DNA of 13,539 bases from JANXSG01 sp038203935. Its GTDB lineage: Bacteria; Armatimonadota; Chthonomonadetes; Chthonomonadales; Chthonomonadaceae. Under the pieces are notes generated by a model. The model was not told the origin of the DNA, searched no databases, and saw only the letters and a list, made by a program, of their open reading frames with translations. The stretch is from contig JBBRDM010000151.1 of NCBI GenBank assembly GCA_038203935.1, positions 1 to 13,539 on the forward strand, given 5' to 3'. Shown one piece after another: positions 1-6,328 of this stretch. A program made the translations under genes and the position numbers. Numbering within the stretch: the first letter of the stretch is position 1; every line of letters starts with the position of its first letter.

Positions 1-861
1 AACTGCCCCGCTTGCTATGCCTGCCTGGGCAGCAGCCATCAAAATATCGGGCTTATTGTCCTGGGAGGAAGCATCGTCAGCAGTGCCAGTGAAAGGCTTC
101 GATCGGTCCATCTGCAGGCGCTGATAGACCAAATATCTTTAACATTTGAAAATCATCAGCTTCAGCGTGAACTCAGGTTGACCCTGGACCGGCTGCGTGC
201 AGCACAGCAGGGAATGGTAGAAATTGAAAAACTGCACACTGCGGGAACGCTTGCTGCCAGCGTTGCGCATGATATTCGCAATATACTAACCACCATGCAG
301 TTTGAACTGGAAAATGAGCCCCTTCTGGCATCTTCTGAGATGCGTTTTCAGGTAAATCGATTTGCGTCGCTGACACATCGGCTGCTTGCGTTCTCCCGTC
401 CCGCCTCGTTAAATACGGTTCCAACTCAACTTTCCGATGTCATCGGCAAGGTCATTCCGCTTATTGAAGGCCAGGCAGCAATCAACAATGTAAAAATCAA
501 CGTTGATATTCCTGATGATCTGCCCCCGATTGAAGCCGATTCCAGTCAGCTGGATCATCTATTTGTTAATCTTTGCATGAATGCGATACAGGCGATGACC
601 ACGAGCGGCGGCACTTTGGAAATAACGGGATATTTAGAAAATGGGGTTCAAATATTAGAATTTAAGGATTCTGGGGTAGGTGTCTCGAATGAAGCCATGG
701 AAAAACTTTTCAATCCATTTTTCACCACAAGGGCAACTGGCGTGGGGCTTGGTTTATTTAGCTGTAAGCGGATAGTGGAAGAGCATGGTGGAACTATTAG
801 TGTGGTGAGTGAGCCAGGTCAGGGCGCAAACTTCAGAATTTCTTTTCCGAAGAATGAATAA
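1..861 (+). CDS. Sensor histidine kinase, 3' part (5' end outside window)
   Basis: The reading frame is open from base 1 with no stop, so the gene starts upstream of the window; the in-frame TTG at 178 is internal. The first ~50 visible residues end like a GAF domain (GLIVLGGS, then a long helix), with three cysteines (CPACYAC) at visible residues 2, 5 and 8. A helical linker leads to the HisKA phosphoacceptor motif VAHDIRNIL, with His encoded at 268-270. The ATP-binding domain follows: N box LFVNLCMNAIQAM, G1 box DSGVGV, F box NPFFTT and G2 box VGLGLF. No membrane segment is visible, so this part is probably cytoplasmic. It should autophosphorylate on His and pass phosphate to the response regulator that begins 29 nt downstream. 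The signal is unknown. Confidence 0.93.
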   Translation, partial: NCPACYACLGSSHQNIGLIVLGGSIVSSASERLRSVHLQALIDQISLTFENHQLQRELRLTLDRLRAAQQGMVEIEKLHTAGTLAASVAHDIRNILTTMQFELENEPLLASSEMRFQVNRFASLTHRLLAFSRPASLNTVPTQLSDVIGKVIPLIEGQAAINNVKINVDIPDDLPPIEADSSQLDHLFVNLCMNAIQAMTTSGGTLEITGYLENGVQILEFKDSGVGVSNEAMEKLFNPFFTTRATGVGLGLFSCKRIVEEHGGTISVVSEPGQGANFRISFPKNE

Positions 862-890
862 GACTTCTGCAATGAAGGAGAGCTTCTATT

Positions 891-1586
891 ATGCCGCGGC
901 TGCTGCTGGTGGATGATGATAGGTTTATTTTAAGAGCCATAGAGAAACTGCTTTCAACGGAAGGCTACTACTGTCAAACTGCAGTGAACGCGGAAGAGGC
1001 TAGGCGGGCGCTGGATGGCGAACCGTTTGATATGCTGGTACTGGATGTGAGCCTTCCTGACCAAGATGGATACAGCCTTTGCCGCCAGATCAGGGCCAAA
1101 CACAATATGCCCATTCTATTTCTAACGGCGCGTGACGATAACGCTGATAAGGTGATCGGGCTGGAAGTAGGCGGAGATGACTACCTGACGAAACCCTTCG
1201 CCCCTCGCGAACTTGTCGCACGAGTTCGAGCGCACCTGCGCAGAGCCATGGAGTACAGCAACCCGCACGAAAAAAATAATCAGATTATTGTCGGGGAGCT
1301 TGTAGTGGATGTGGACAGGCGCGATGTAACAAGATCGGGTATTCCTGCCAAGCTGACGGAACGAGAATTCGAACTGATGCTGCTGATGGCCAGGAATCGA
1401 GAAAAAGCGCTCGCAATGGATTGGATATTTCAAAACATATGGGGATACGAAAGCGAATTAGGTGTTAAAACGCTCGCTGTTTATGTACGTAGGCTGCGAC
1501 GTAAAATTGAAATTGATCCCGATAATCCTGTATCACTCGTCACCGTACGCGGATTTGGATATAAACTCACTTCGAATCCACTTTGA
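891..1586 (+). CDS. Response regulator, OmpR/PhoB family
   Basis: A 231-residue DNA-binding response regulator. The receiver domain (about residues 1-120) has the acidic pocket D8-D10, the phosphoacceptor Asp52 in VLDVSLPDQDG, Thr79 in FLTAR and Lys101 in YLTKPF. Residues of about 134-229 form a winged-helix Trans_reg_C domain, with LTEREFELMLLMARN and the recognition/wing region VKTLAVYVRRLRRKI...TVRGFGYKL. Length and layout are standard for the family. The ATG is preceded by AAGGAG at 875-880. It lies 29 nt after the kinase and is surely its partner. Phosphorylation should drive dimerisation and promoter binding. The target genes are unknown; the nearby dacB/TPR control region is one speculative candidate. 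Confidence 0.95.
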   Translation: MPRLLLVDDDRFILRAIEKLLSTEGYYCQTAVNAEEARRALDGEPFDMLVLDVSLPDQDGYSLCRQIRAKHNMPILFLTARDDNADKVIGLEVGGDDYLTKPFAPRELVARVRAHLRRAMEYSNPHEKNNQIIVGELVVDVDRRDVTRSGIPAKLTEREFELMLLMARNREKALAMDWIFQNIWGYESELGVKTLAVYVRRLRRKIEIDPDNPVSLVTVRGFGYKLTSNPL

Positions 1587-1658
1587 AACAGCTCTTCTGA
1601 GATATTCGGACTCTGTCTGCATTTATTAGTGCTCTTCAATTCAGGCAAGTAAATCGGC

Positions 1659-3170
1659 TTACTTATGTTCAAAAGTATAGTTGGCGAGCAGATCTATAAT
1701 ATGATCTTGTGTTTGCGTACAGATTTTGTTAGGGCAAAGATGATTGTTCATCAGTATTGAAAAACCCAGCAGTATTCCGTCTTTGGAGGTGACATATCCG
1801 CTAAGGCTGCTGGCATGGGATACGTAACCTGTTTTAGCATGGCAGTTCTTTTCCGCCGCCGTACCTTTCATTCTATTTTTCAAAGTGCCATCGACACCAG
1901 CTATGGGCAGGGAGTTATAGAAAACTGGAAAATCAGGGCGAGTGGAGAGTTCCGCGAGCAGTTTCAATATATTAGATGGGGAGACATAGTTTGTTCTGGA
2001 TAGGCCAGAACCGTCGGATTGATTTAGTTCACTCATATCCAGCCCGATTTTTTTAAAGAGATCCCGTGCAGCCTGTGCGCCTGTTCCAGTTTCGCCGCCA
2101 GTGCCTTGCTTATTCATCTTAGCTCCCACTGTTTTCAGGAGACACTCGGCCATCAGGTTATCGCTTGGTTTATTCAGCCGGCGCAGGAGTGCAGAAAGCG
2201 GTTCTGAAACGTGTTCGGCAATAATTATTGGGGATAAAAGTGGTGATTGTGCTTCAAATATGTTTTGACGAATATGCACACCATCTGCCAGCAGGTACTT
2301 CTGCAGCATATAAGCCGCATACCTGGAAGGATTTTCAACCGTTACCCCAACGGGAAGATTTTTGTCGGGTTTAATATCTACCGGGATCGATCCAGAAATT
2401 AATATCGTATTTAAACCCGGCAATCGCGTGATATTAAGGGAAGATTTCGAACCTGCGCTTCCGGTTGTTGCAGTATTTTTAATCTGGACGTAACCTGTGA
2501 CGGGACCGACATCAAACCGCAGGGGATACCCATTAGATTTTCCTGGGTGCGGCTGTATAAAAATCATGTTTTCATTGATATTCAGAGCGCTGATCTGAGC
2601 AGAATAGTAAAAATCCATATCATCCCACGCCCAGGTATCGCCATATCTCTGACGATCGAATAGCAAATCGTCATAATATAGTGCTCCGGTGATTTTCCGA
2701 ATTCCGGATTTACGAACGCGCTGAGCTATCTCTTTTAAATTATTAGGAGATAAGAGTGGGTCTCCAGAGCCGATCAAAACGAGATTTCCATGCAGTACAC
2801 CATTTTGAGATACTTTTGAAGCTGCACAGAGACGCGTTTTATATTTAAAATCTTTACCCAGAATTTCCAACGCCGCAGCTGACGTTAAAATTTTATTATT
2901 TGATGCGGGAAGGAAAACATGATGCGCATCATGTTCGTATAGTATTTTAGAATCACTAAGTCTCATAATCATAACACCCTGCCAACCGGCCCTTAATTCG
3001 GTTCGCTGGAGCTCGGAATTGATAGCATTCGATAGAATTGGGTCAAATTCTGTACCTGGTGGTTCTGATCGGGCAGCCACATTAGTCAAGATTATAAGGA
3101 AGCACGGCAGCAATCTTTTTAAAGCGGAATATTTCAAGAACAGATCGTGTTTAAATGCGTCTAATTCCAT
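1659..3170 (-). CDS. dacB: D-alanyl-D-alanine carboxypeptidase/endopeptidase, PBP4 type (peptidase S13)
   Basis: A 503-residue peptidoglycan hydrolase that removes terminal D-Ala from stem peptides and/or cuts D-Ala-mDAP cross-links in the periplasm. All three penicillin-binding motifs are present: SxxK as S90-N-N-K93 (PASNNKILTSAAAL), SxN as S336-D-N338 and KTG at 446-448 (HAKTGYVSHASSLSGYV). Other S13 landmarks are GSGDPLL near 134-140, WAWDD and YYSAQISALN near 180-197, and DGSGLSRTNYVSP at 386-398. The N-terminus has basic residues and then a hydrophobic stretch (about 20-33) ending in VAARS, a likely Sec signal. E. coli DacB is of similar length. The start is supported by CAGGAG (plus-strand ctcctg, 3181-3186) 10 nt upstream of the ATG. 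It converges on the response regulator and is divergent from the TPR lipoprotein. Confidence 0.93.
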   Translation of the reverse strand: MELDAFKHDLFLKYSALKRLLPCFLIILTNVAARSEPPGTEFDPILSNAINSELQRTELRAGWQGVMIMRLSDSKILYEHDAHHVFLPASNNKILTSAAALEILGKDFKYKTRLCAASKVSQNGVLHGNLVLIGSGDPLLSPNNLKEIAQRVRKSGIRKITGALYYDDLLFDRQRYGDTWAWDDMDFYYSAQISALNINENMIFIQPHPGKSNGYPLRFDVGPVTGYVQIKNTATTGSAGSKSSLNITRLPGLNTILISGSIPVDIKPDKNLPVGVTVENPSRYAAYMLQKYLLADGVHIRQNIFEAQSPLLSPIIIAEHVSEPLSALLRRLNKPSDNLMAECLLKTVGAKMNKQGTGGETGTGAQAARDLFKKIGLDMSELNQSDGSGLSRTNYVSPSNILKLLAELSTRPDFPVFYNSLPIAGVDGTLKNRMKGTAAEKNCHAKTGYVSHASSLSGYVTSKDGILLGFSILMNNHLCPNKICTQTQDHIIDLLANYTFEHK

Positions 3171-3180
3171 ATGATATTAT

Positions 3181-3186
3181 CTCCTG
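3181..3186 (-). promoter_or_regulatory. Ribosome binding site of dacB
   Basis: Minus-strand CAGGAG, 10 nt before the ATG at 3170-3168. It supports this start even though the resulting signal peptide has a long N-region. Confidence 0.65.
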
Positions 3187-3217
3187 ATGGTGTGATGCGT
3201 CTCACTAAATAGTCCTG

Positions 3218-3244
3218 GTAAGCTTACTCAGTAATTGATTACTG
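3218..3244. promoter_or_regulatory. Two adjacent palindromes in the dacB/TPR divergent region, candidate operator
   Basis: GTAAGCTTAC at 3218-3227 is a perfect 10-bp palindrome. One base later, CAGTAAT-TG-ATTACTG at 3229-3244 has perfect 7-nt arms around a 2-nt centre. Both share the outline GTAA...TTAC, and their centres are 14 bp apart. They sit between the divergent starts at 3170 and 3329, where one regulator could control both genes. The symmetry is seen in the sequence; operator function is inferred. Confidence 0.4.
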
Positions 3245-3263
3245 TTTCAGCGCATTCTCATCC

Positions 3264-3269
3264 GATAAT
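3264..3269 (+). promoter_or_regulatory. Possible -10 element of the TPR lipoprotein gene
   Basis: GATAAT matches TATAAT at five of six positions and lies 60 nt before the ATG at 3329. No convincing -35 box stands 16-18 bp upstream; that space holds the edge of the palindrome at 3229-3244. The promoter may be activator-dependent or the match may be chance. Transcription starting near 3276 would leave only about 8 nt before the alternative TTG at 3284, which favours the ATG at 3329. Confidence 0.3.
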
Positions 3270-3314
3270 GTGAATAGTTCGTTTTGAATTACTTTCTAGC
3301 TGCTGCATTGAAGT

Positions 3315-3318
3315 GGAG
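3315..3318 (+). promoter_or_regulatory. Ribosome binding site of the TPR lipoprotein gene
   Basis: GGAG, 10 nt before the ATG at 3329. It decides the start: the longer frame from TTG 3284 has no such site and would place 15 extra residues before a clean signal peptide. Confidence 0.55.
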
Positions 3319-3328
3319 TCATGGCATT

Positions 3329-4651
3329 ATGAAAAAATTAAGTATTCCGTATACCTCGCTGATTTTAGCAGGCTGCTCAATATGCTCTGCTTTAGCGCAA
3401 TCGCCTAAGCCAGATGCTCAAAAACCGACAGCCCCTCCAAATACAACGACGGCTCCTGCCAAGCCCAAATCCGACCCGGTTGGCCCGCCTGTTAAACCTT
3501 CTGCGGAAGAACTGAATAAAAAAGGTGCCGAACTATTTAATACCGGGAAACTCGAAGAGAGTGTCGCAGCATACAAACAGGTGATTCTCGCCTATCCAAA
3601 AGATATTCAGGGAATTGTAGGGCTGGCAAATGTCTATGCGAAAATGAAAAAATATGATGAAGGCGCTGCTGCGTACCGAAAAGCCATTGAACTAAATCCA
3701 GCTTTTCCCGATTTTTATGCTGGTCTGGCGACATTCTACGGCCTCGGAAAGCATTACGACGAAGCAGCGAAAGCATTTGAGGGCGCTATTCAATTAAACC
3801 CTAAATTCCCAGGTTACTATGCAGGCTTGGGCAGCACCTATCTGGAAGCGGAAAAATACGATGATGCAGGCCATGCTTACGAACGTGCCATCGAATTAAA
3901 ACCGGATGATCTTGCTTTAAGACTTTCTCTGGCAGACGTCGATCTAAAAGCCAGAGATTATGTGCATGCTCGAAAAGCATTATTGGAAGCGCTCGGTTTT
4001 GCGCCAGATAATGGGACAGTCCATAATGCATTGGGAAATCTGGACGAACAGGAAAGCATGCATGCAGAAGCATTGGAAGAGTTTGAAACGGCGCTTCGTA
4101 TTAACCCTGCAGATATATCCGCATCTATCGGTAAAGCGACTTCCCTTGCCAGCTTAAAAAGACTGCCTGAAGCCGAATCGCTTTTGCGAGATCTTATCGT
4201 AAAAGCGCCAAAAGAGCCATCCCTTCATTCGAGCCTTGCACAGGCCCTGGATACAGGTGGGAAGCATTTGGAAGCAATTACCGAATATCAGACTGCTATT
4301 TCACTATCGCCGGACGATCCTTATCTGTGGGGAAATATGGGCTGGGCACAGTACAATGCGAAACAGTACGATGATTCGATAAAAAGCGGCAGAAAAGCGC
4401 TTCTGCTGGAAGCTAAACTTCCCTATGTGAAGTTCAACCTTGGACTGGCGTATGCTGTTCAAGATCGCTGGAAAGAAGCCGAAAAAGAGTATAAAGAGGC
4501 ATTGAACATTTCTATGCCTGCAGATATACGCTCTGGTATTTCCGATCTGAACGAGGCAATGACGAAGCTTCCTAATGTGAAAGCGATTCCTCGCAGCCTC
4601 GACTTCCTGACGGAATCAGAATGGAAAGCACTGGGTATCAATGCGCAATAG
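3329..4651 (+). CDS. TPR-repeat (putative) lipoprotein, exported
   Basis: A 440-residue protein. The N-terminus MKKLSIPYTSLILAGCS is a short signal peptide with a lipobox, LAGC, so Cys16 is the probable lipidation site; cleavage by signal peptidase I after ALA at 21-23 is a second reading. A Pro/Ala/Thr/Lys-rich linker follows (about 25-58), then ten regular 34-residue TPR units from about 60 to 400. These have typical helix signatures such as KYDEGAAAYRKAIELNP and KYDDAGHAYERAIELKPDD. The tail of about 40 residues is not TPR. TPR arrays bind proteins; here it should act as an envelope scaffold or adaptor. It is divergent from dacB across a short control region, suggesting a cell-wall partner, but its exact role is not recognised. 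An in-frame TTG at 3284 would extend it by 15 residues; RBS and signal peptide favour 3329. Confidence 0.85.
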   Translation: MKKLSIPYTSLILAGCSICSALAQSPKPDAQKPTAPPNTTTAPAKPKSDPVGPPVKPSAEELNKKGAELFNTGKLEESVAAYKQVILAYPKDIQGIVGLANVYAKMKKYDEGAAAYRKAIELNPAFPDFYAGLATFYGLGKHYDEAAKAFEGAIQLNPKFPGYYAGLGSTYLEAEKYDDAGHAYERAIELKPDDLALRLSLADVDLKARDYVHARKALLEALGFAPDNGTVHNALGNLDEQESMHAEALEEFETALRINPADISASIGKATSLASLKRLPEAESLLRDLIVKAPKEPSLHSSLAQALDTGGKHLEAITEYQTAISLSPDDPYLWGNMGWAQYNAKQYDDSIKSGRKALLLEAKLPYVKFNLGLAYAVQDRWKEAEKEYKEALNISMPADIRSGISDLNEAMTKLPNVKAIPRSLDFLTESEWKALGINAQ

Positions 4652-4655
4652 TATT

Positions 4656-4693
4656 GAGCATAATTACTAATTCTCGCCGATGAGTAATAGCTC
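4656..4693. terminator. Possible bidirectional terminator between the TPR gene and mtnP
   Basis: ATTACT (4663-4668) pairs with AGTAAT (4683-4688) across a 14-nt loop. Beyond a small internal loop, GAGC (4656-4659) pairs with GCTC (4690-4693), followed by TTT. The structure overlaps the 3' end of the minus-strand gene. The stem is AT-rich and the T-tract short, so it would be weak. Confidence 0.3.
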
Positions 4694-5446
4694 TTTCATC
4701 ACCATGTTTGCAGCGGAATTTAATAAAATCTCGCGCACTTCAGGCAGTTTCTCACGCATTACTTCTGAAACCTCAAGGTGATTGACCGGGGCAGGCGTCA
4801 GGCCTGCTCCCAAATTTGTTACTATTGCAAGCGCCGCATAATCGATACCCGCTTCTCTAGCGAAGATTGCTTCCGGGATACCGGTCATTCCAACAACATC
4901 TCCACCCCAGCTTGCGAACAGCTTCACTTCGGCAGGAGATTCAAATCGCGGGCCGTCGCAGCACACGTAGGTTGCCTTTTTATGTATGACTATTCCCATA
5001 TTCAGCGCTGCTTCCACAATTGCATTTTGGAGTTTTGGGCTGTAAGGTTCAGAAAAATCTGTATGTTCCCAGCGCTCGTCCTCCTCAAAAATGGTTATCG
5101 GTCGTGCACGTGTGAAGTCAATGAAATCTGTTAAAAGTACGAACTGGCCAGGTTGAAATTCCTCCTGTAAAGATCCTACCGCGTTGGAAGCAAATATCGA
5201 TCCCACATCCAGAATCTTGAGCGCTGAGATGTTGGCGCGATAATTTATCTGGTGGGGAGCAAGATGATGCGAAGCGCCATGCCGTGGTAAAAAATAAAGT
5301 TTATATGGCTCTACGTAATTAAAAGAGACACTAAGCACCGGCACCGTTCCATATTTTGTCTGAACCAGCATCTCATCAGAAAAGATTTCGGGTGGCAGCT
5401 CTTCGAAACCAGTACCACCGATAATTGCTATGTTTACTCCGCTCAT
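4667..5446 (-). CDS. mtnP: Nucleoside phosphorylase of the MTA phosphorylase/PNP family, probably 6-oxopurine specific
   Basis: A 259-residue cytoplasmic enzyme that should split a purine nucleoside with phosphate into base and (methylthio)ribose-1-phosphate. Family motifs: IIGGTGFEEL (8-17, phosphate loop), LPRHG..H..PHQINYRAN (53-72), NAVGSL (88-93), DFIDFTRARP (107-116), GPRFES.AE (165-173) and VVGMTGIPEAIFARE (184-198). In MTA phosphorylases the next segment is AT-D-Y-D, with Asp contacting the 6-amino group of adenine. Here it is VT-N211-L-G, with Asn as in PNP and in bacterial methylthioinosine phosphorylase. Known substitutions of this kind shift preference to hypoxanthine/guanine nucleosides, so automatic 'MTA phosphorylase' naming is probably misleading. 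The role would be purine salvage or MTI breakdown. Start ATG with only a weak ATGAGA upstream. It stands alone, convergent with the TPR gene and divergent from the operon at 5580. Confidence 0.9.
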   Translation of the reverse strand: MSGVNIAIIGGTGFEELPPEIFSDEMLVQTKYGTVPVLSVSFNYVEPYKLYFLPRHGASHHLAPHQINYRANISALKILDVGSIFASNAVGSLQEEFQPGQFVLLTDFIDFTRARPITIFEEDERWEHTDFSEPYSPKLQNAIVEAALNMGIVIHKKATYVCCDGPRFESPAEVKLFASWGGDVVGMTGIPEAIFAREAGIDYAALAIVTNLGAGLTPAPVNHLEVSEVMREKLPEVREILLNSAANMVMKELLLIGEN

Positions 5447-5483
5447 AATATCTCATTTCAATGCTGGAATTGAGGTGCGAATC

Positions 5484-5512
5484 TTGACAAACCACTAATG
5501 AAGTGCTAAACT
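5484..5512 (+). promoter_or_regulatory. Sigma70-type promoter of the seven-gene operon
   Basis: TTGACA at 5484-5489 is a perfect -35 box. TAAACT at 5507-5512 matches the -10 consensus at four of six positions, and the spacer is exactly 17 bp. Transcription would start near 5519, giving a leader of about 60 nt before the ATG at 5580. No riboswitch-like fold or strong terminator is evident in that leader. Confidence 0.7.
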
Positions 5513-5579
5513 GCGAAGGTTAACACACGTTCCATAATCCAATATAAGTGCCCCTGTATAACACGAACAGTCAATATCC

Positions 5580-6323
5580 ATGCCTTTAAAATCTACCAAG
5601 CAGATAGGTTCCCGCATCTTCGAGCGTATGGCAGTAAAAACTCATATGGTTTCCATAGGAGAATCGCTGACAGATACCATACAGAGATACGCCGCCGCTG
5701 ATATTACTCCCTCCTCGATTATCTGCCTGTCTGAAAAGTTTGTTACTATATGCCAGGGAAACGTCCGCCACATTAGTGAGGTGCATGATTCGGCGCTGGC
5801 AAGACTCATTGTGAAATATGTTACCAAGCACAAGAACGATATTGGTTACTCGCATCCGAAAAAAATGCAGGTTGCCATCGAGCTTGCAGGTTATCCCCGA
5901 ATGGTCGCAGCAATGATTCTAGGCGGGCTGTCTAAATTGATTCTGCGCCGAAAAGGTGATTTCTATCGGATAGCCGGACATAGAATATCTGAAATAGATG
6001 GTTTTAATCCGGAAGCAATGAAGCCTTTTGATGAGTATGCTATGCTGCCTCCGCTTCGTCCCAACGAAACCTGCGATGAGCTTGCTGCTAAATTTAACTG
6101 CGGCTGTTACATCATCGATGGAAACAATATCAATGTGGAAGTCATTGGCGCCAGCAAAAATCTGCAGCAGTTGGGTCTTGATAGGGCTATTGCCCGTGAA
6201 CTGATGCTCGATAACCCCATGGGACAAAACGACGAACTTACCCCCATTTTCATCCTTAGCGAAATATCGCAGAACTCAAACTCATCTTCGAAAGTTCATG
6301 ATTCTTCTCTGGCGGCACAGTAA
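5580..6323 (+). CDS. CofE-like protein (F420-0:gamma-glutamyl ligase family, COG1478)
   Basis: 247 residues. True CofE adds glutamate to coenzyme F420-0 using GTP. This protein matches the divergent bacterial branch often labelled CofE: VKTHMVSIGESL (19-30), ICLSEKFVTICQG (48-60), KKMQVAIELAGYPRM (94-108), FYRIAGHRISEIDGF (128-142), then IIDGNN (178-183) and the terminal DNPMGQNDELTPI (211-223). It lacks the archaeal CofE motifs NAGVDxSN and DTFGRPWR, so ligation to F420 is doubtful and the true substrate is unknown. No other F420 gene is in the window. It is first in the operon, 5 nt before the YfhO-like gene. ATG 5580 has no clear Shine-Dalgarno; the in-frame ATG at 5628 (Met17), where family homology begins, is an equally possible start. 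Confidence 0.75.
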   Translation: MPLKSTKQIGSRIFERMAVKTHMVSIGESLTDTIQRYAAADITPSSIICLSEKFVTICQGNVRHISEVHDSALARLIVKYVTKHKNDIGYSHPKKMQVAIELAGYPRMVAAMILGGLSKLILRRKGDFYRIAGHRISEIDGFNPEAMKPFDEYAMLPPLRPNETCDELAAKFNCGCYIIDGNNINVEVIGASKNLQQLGLDRAIARELMLDNPMGQNDELTPIFILSEISQNSNSSSKVHDSSLAAQ

Positions 6324-6328
6324 CACGG

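Noticed and set aside
178..861. A self-contained 227-residue kinase gene starting at TTG 178
   Set aside because: The frame is open to base 1 and the upstream residues look like the end of a GAF domain; 178 is internal to a longer gene.
1647..1664. AAGTAA-TTACTT hairpin at the end of dacB as a terminator
   Set aside because: Only six AT-rich base pairs, with no T-tract on either side; too weak to call.
3284..3328. TTG 3284 as the start of the TPR gene
   Set aside because: No Shine-Dalgarno site precedes it, and the ATG at 3329 has GGAG at good spacing and begins a clean signal peptide.
5493..5505. CACT-AGTG inverted repeat between the -35 and -10 boxes as an operator
   Set aside because: The arms are only 4 nt and such repeats are common by chance.
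5555..5574. Minus-strand TTGACT and TGTTATACA as a promoter for mtnP
   Set aside because: The two elements are only 8 bp apart, so they cannot work as a -35/-10 pair; an extended -10 alone is possible but unsupported.
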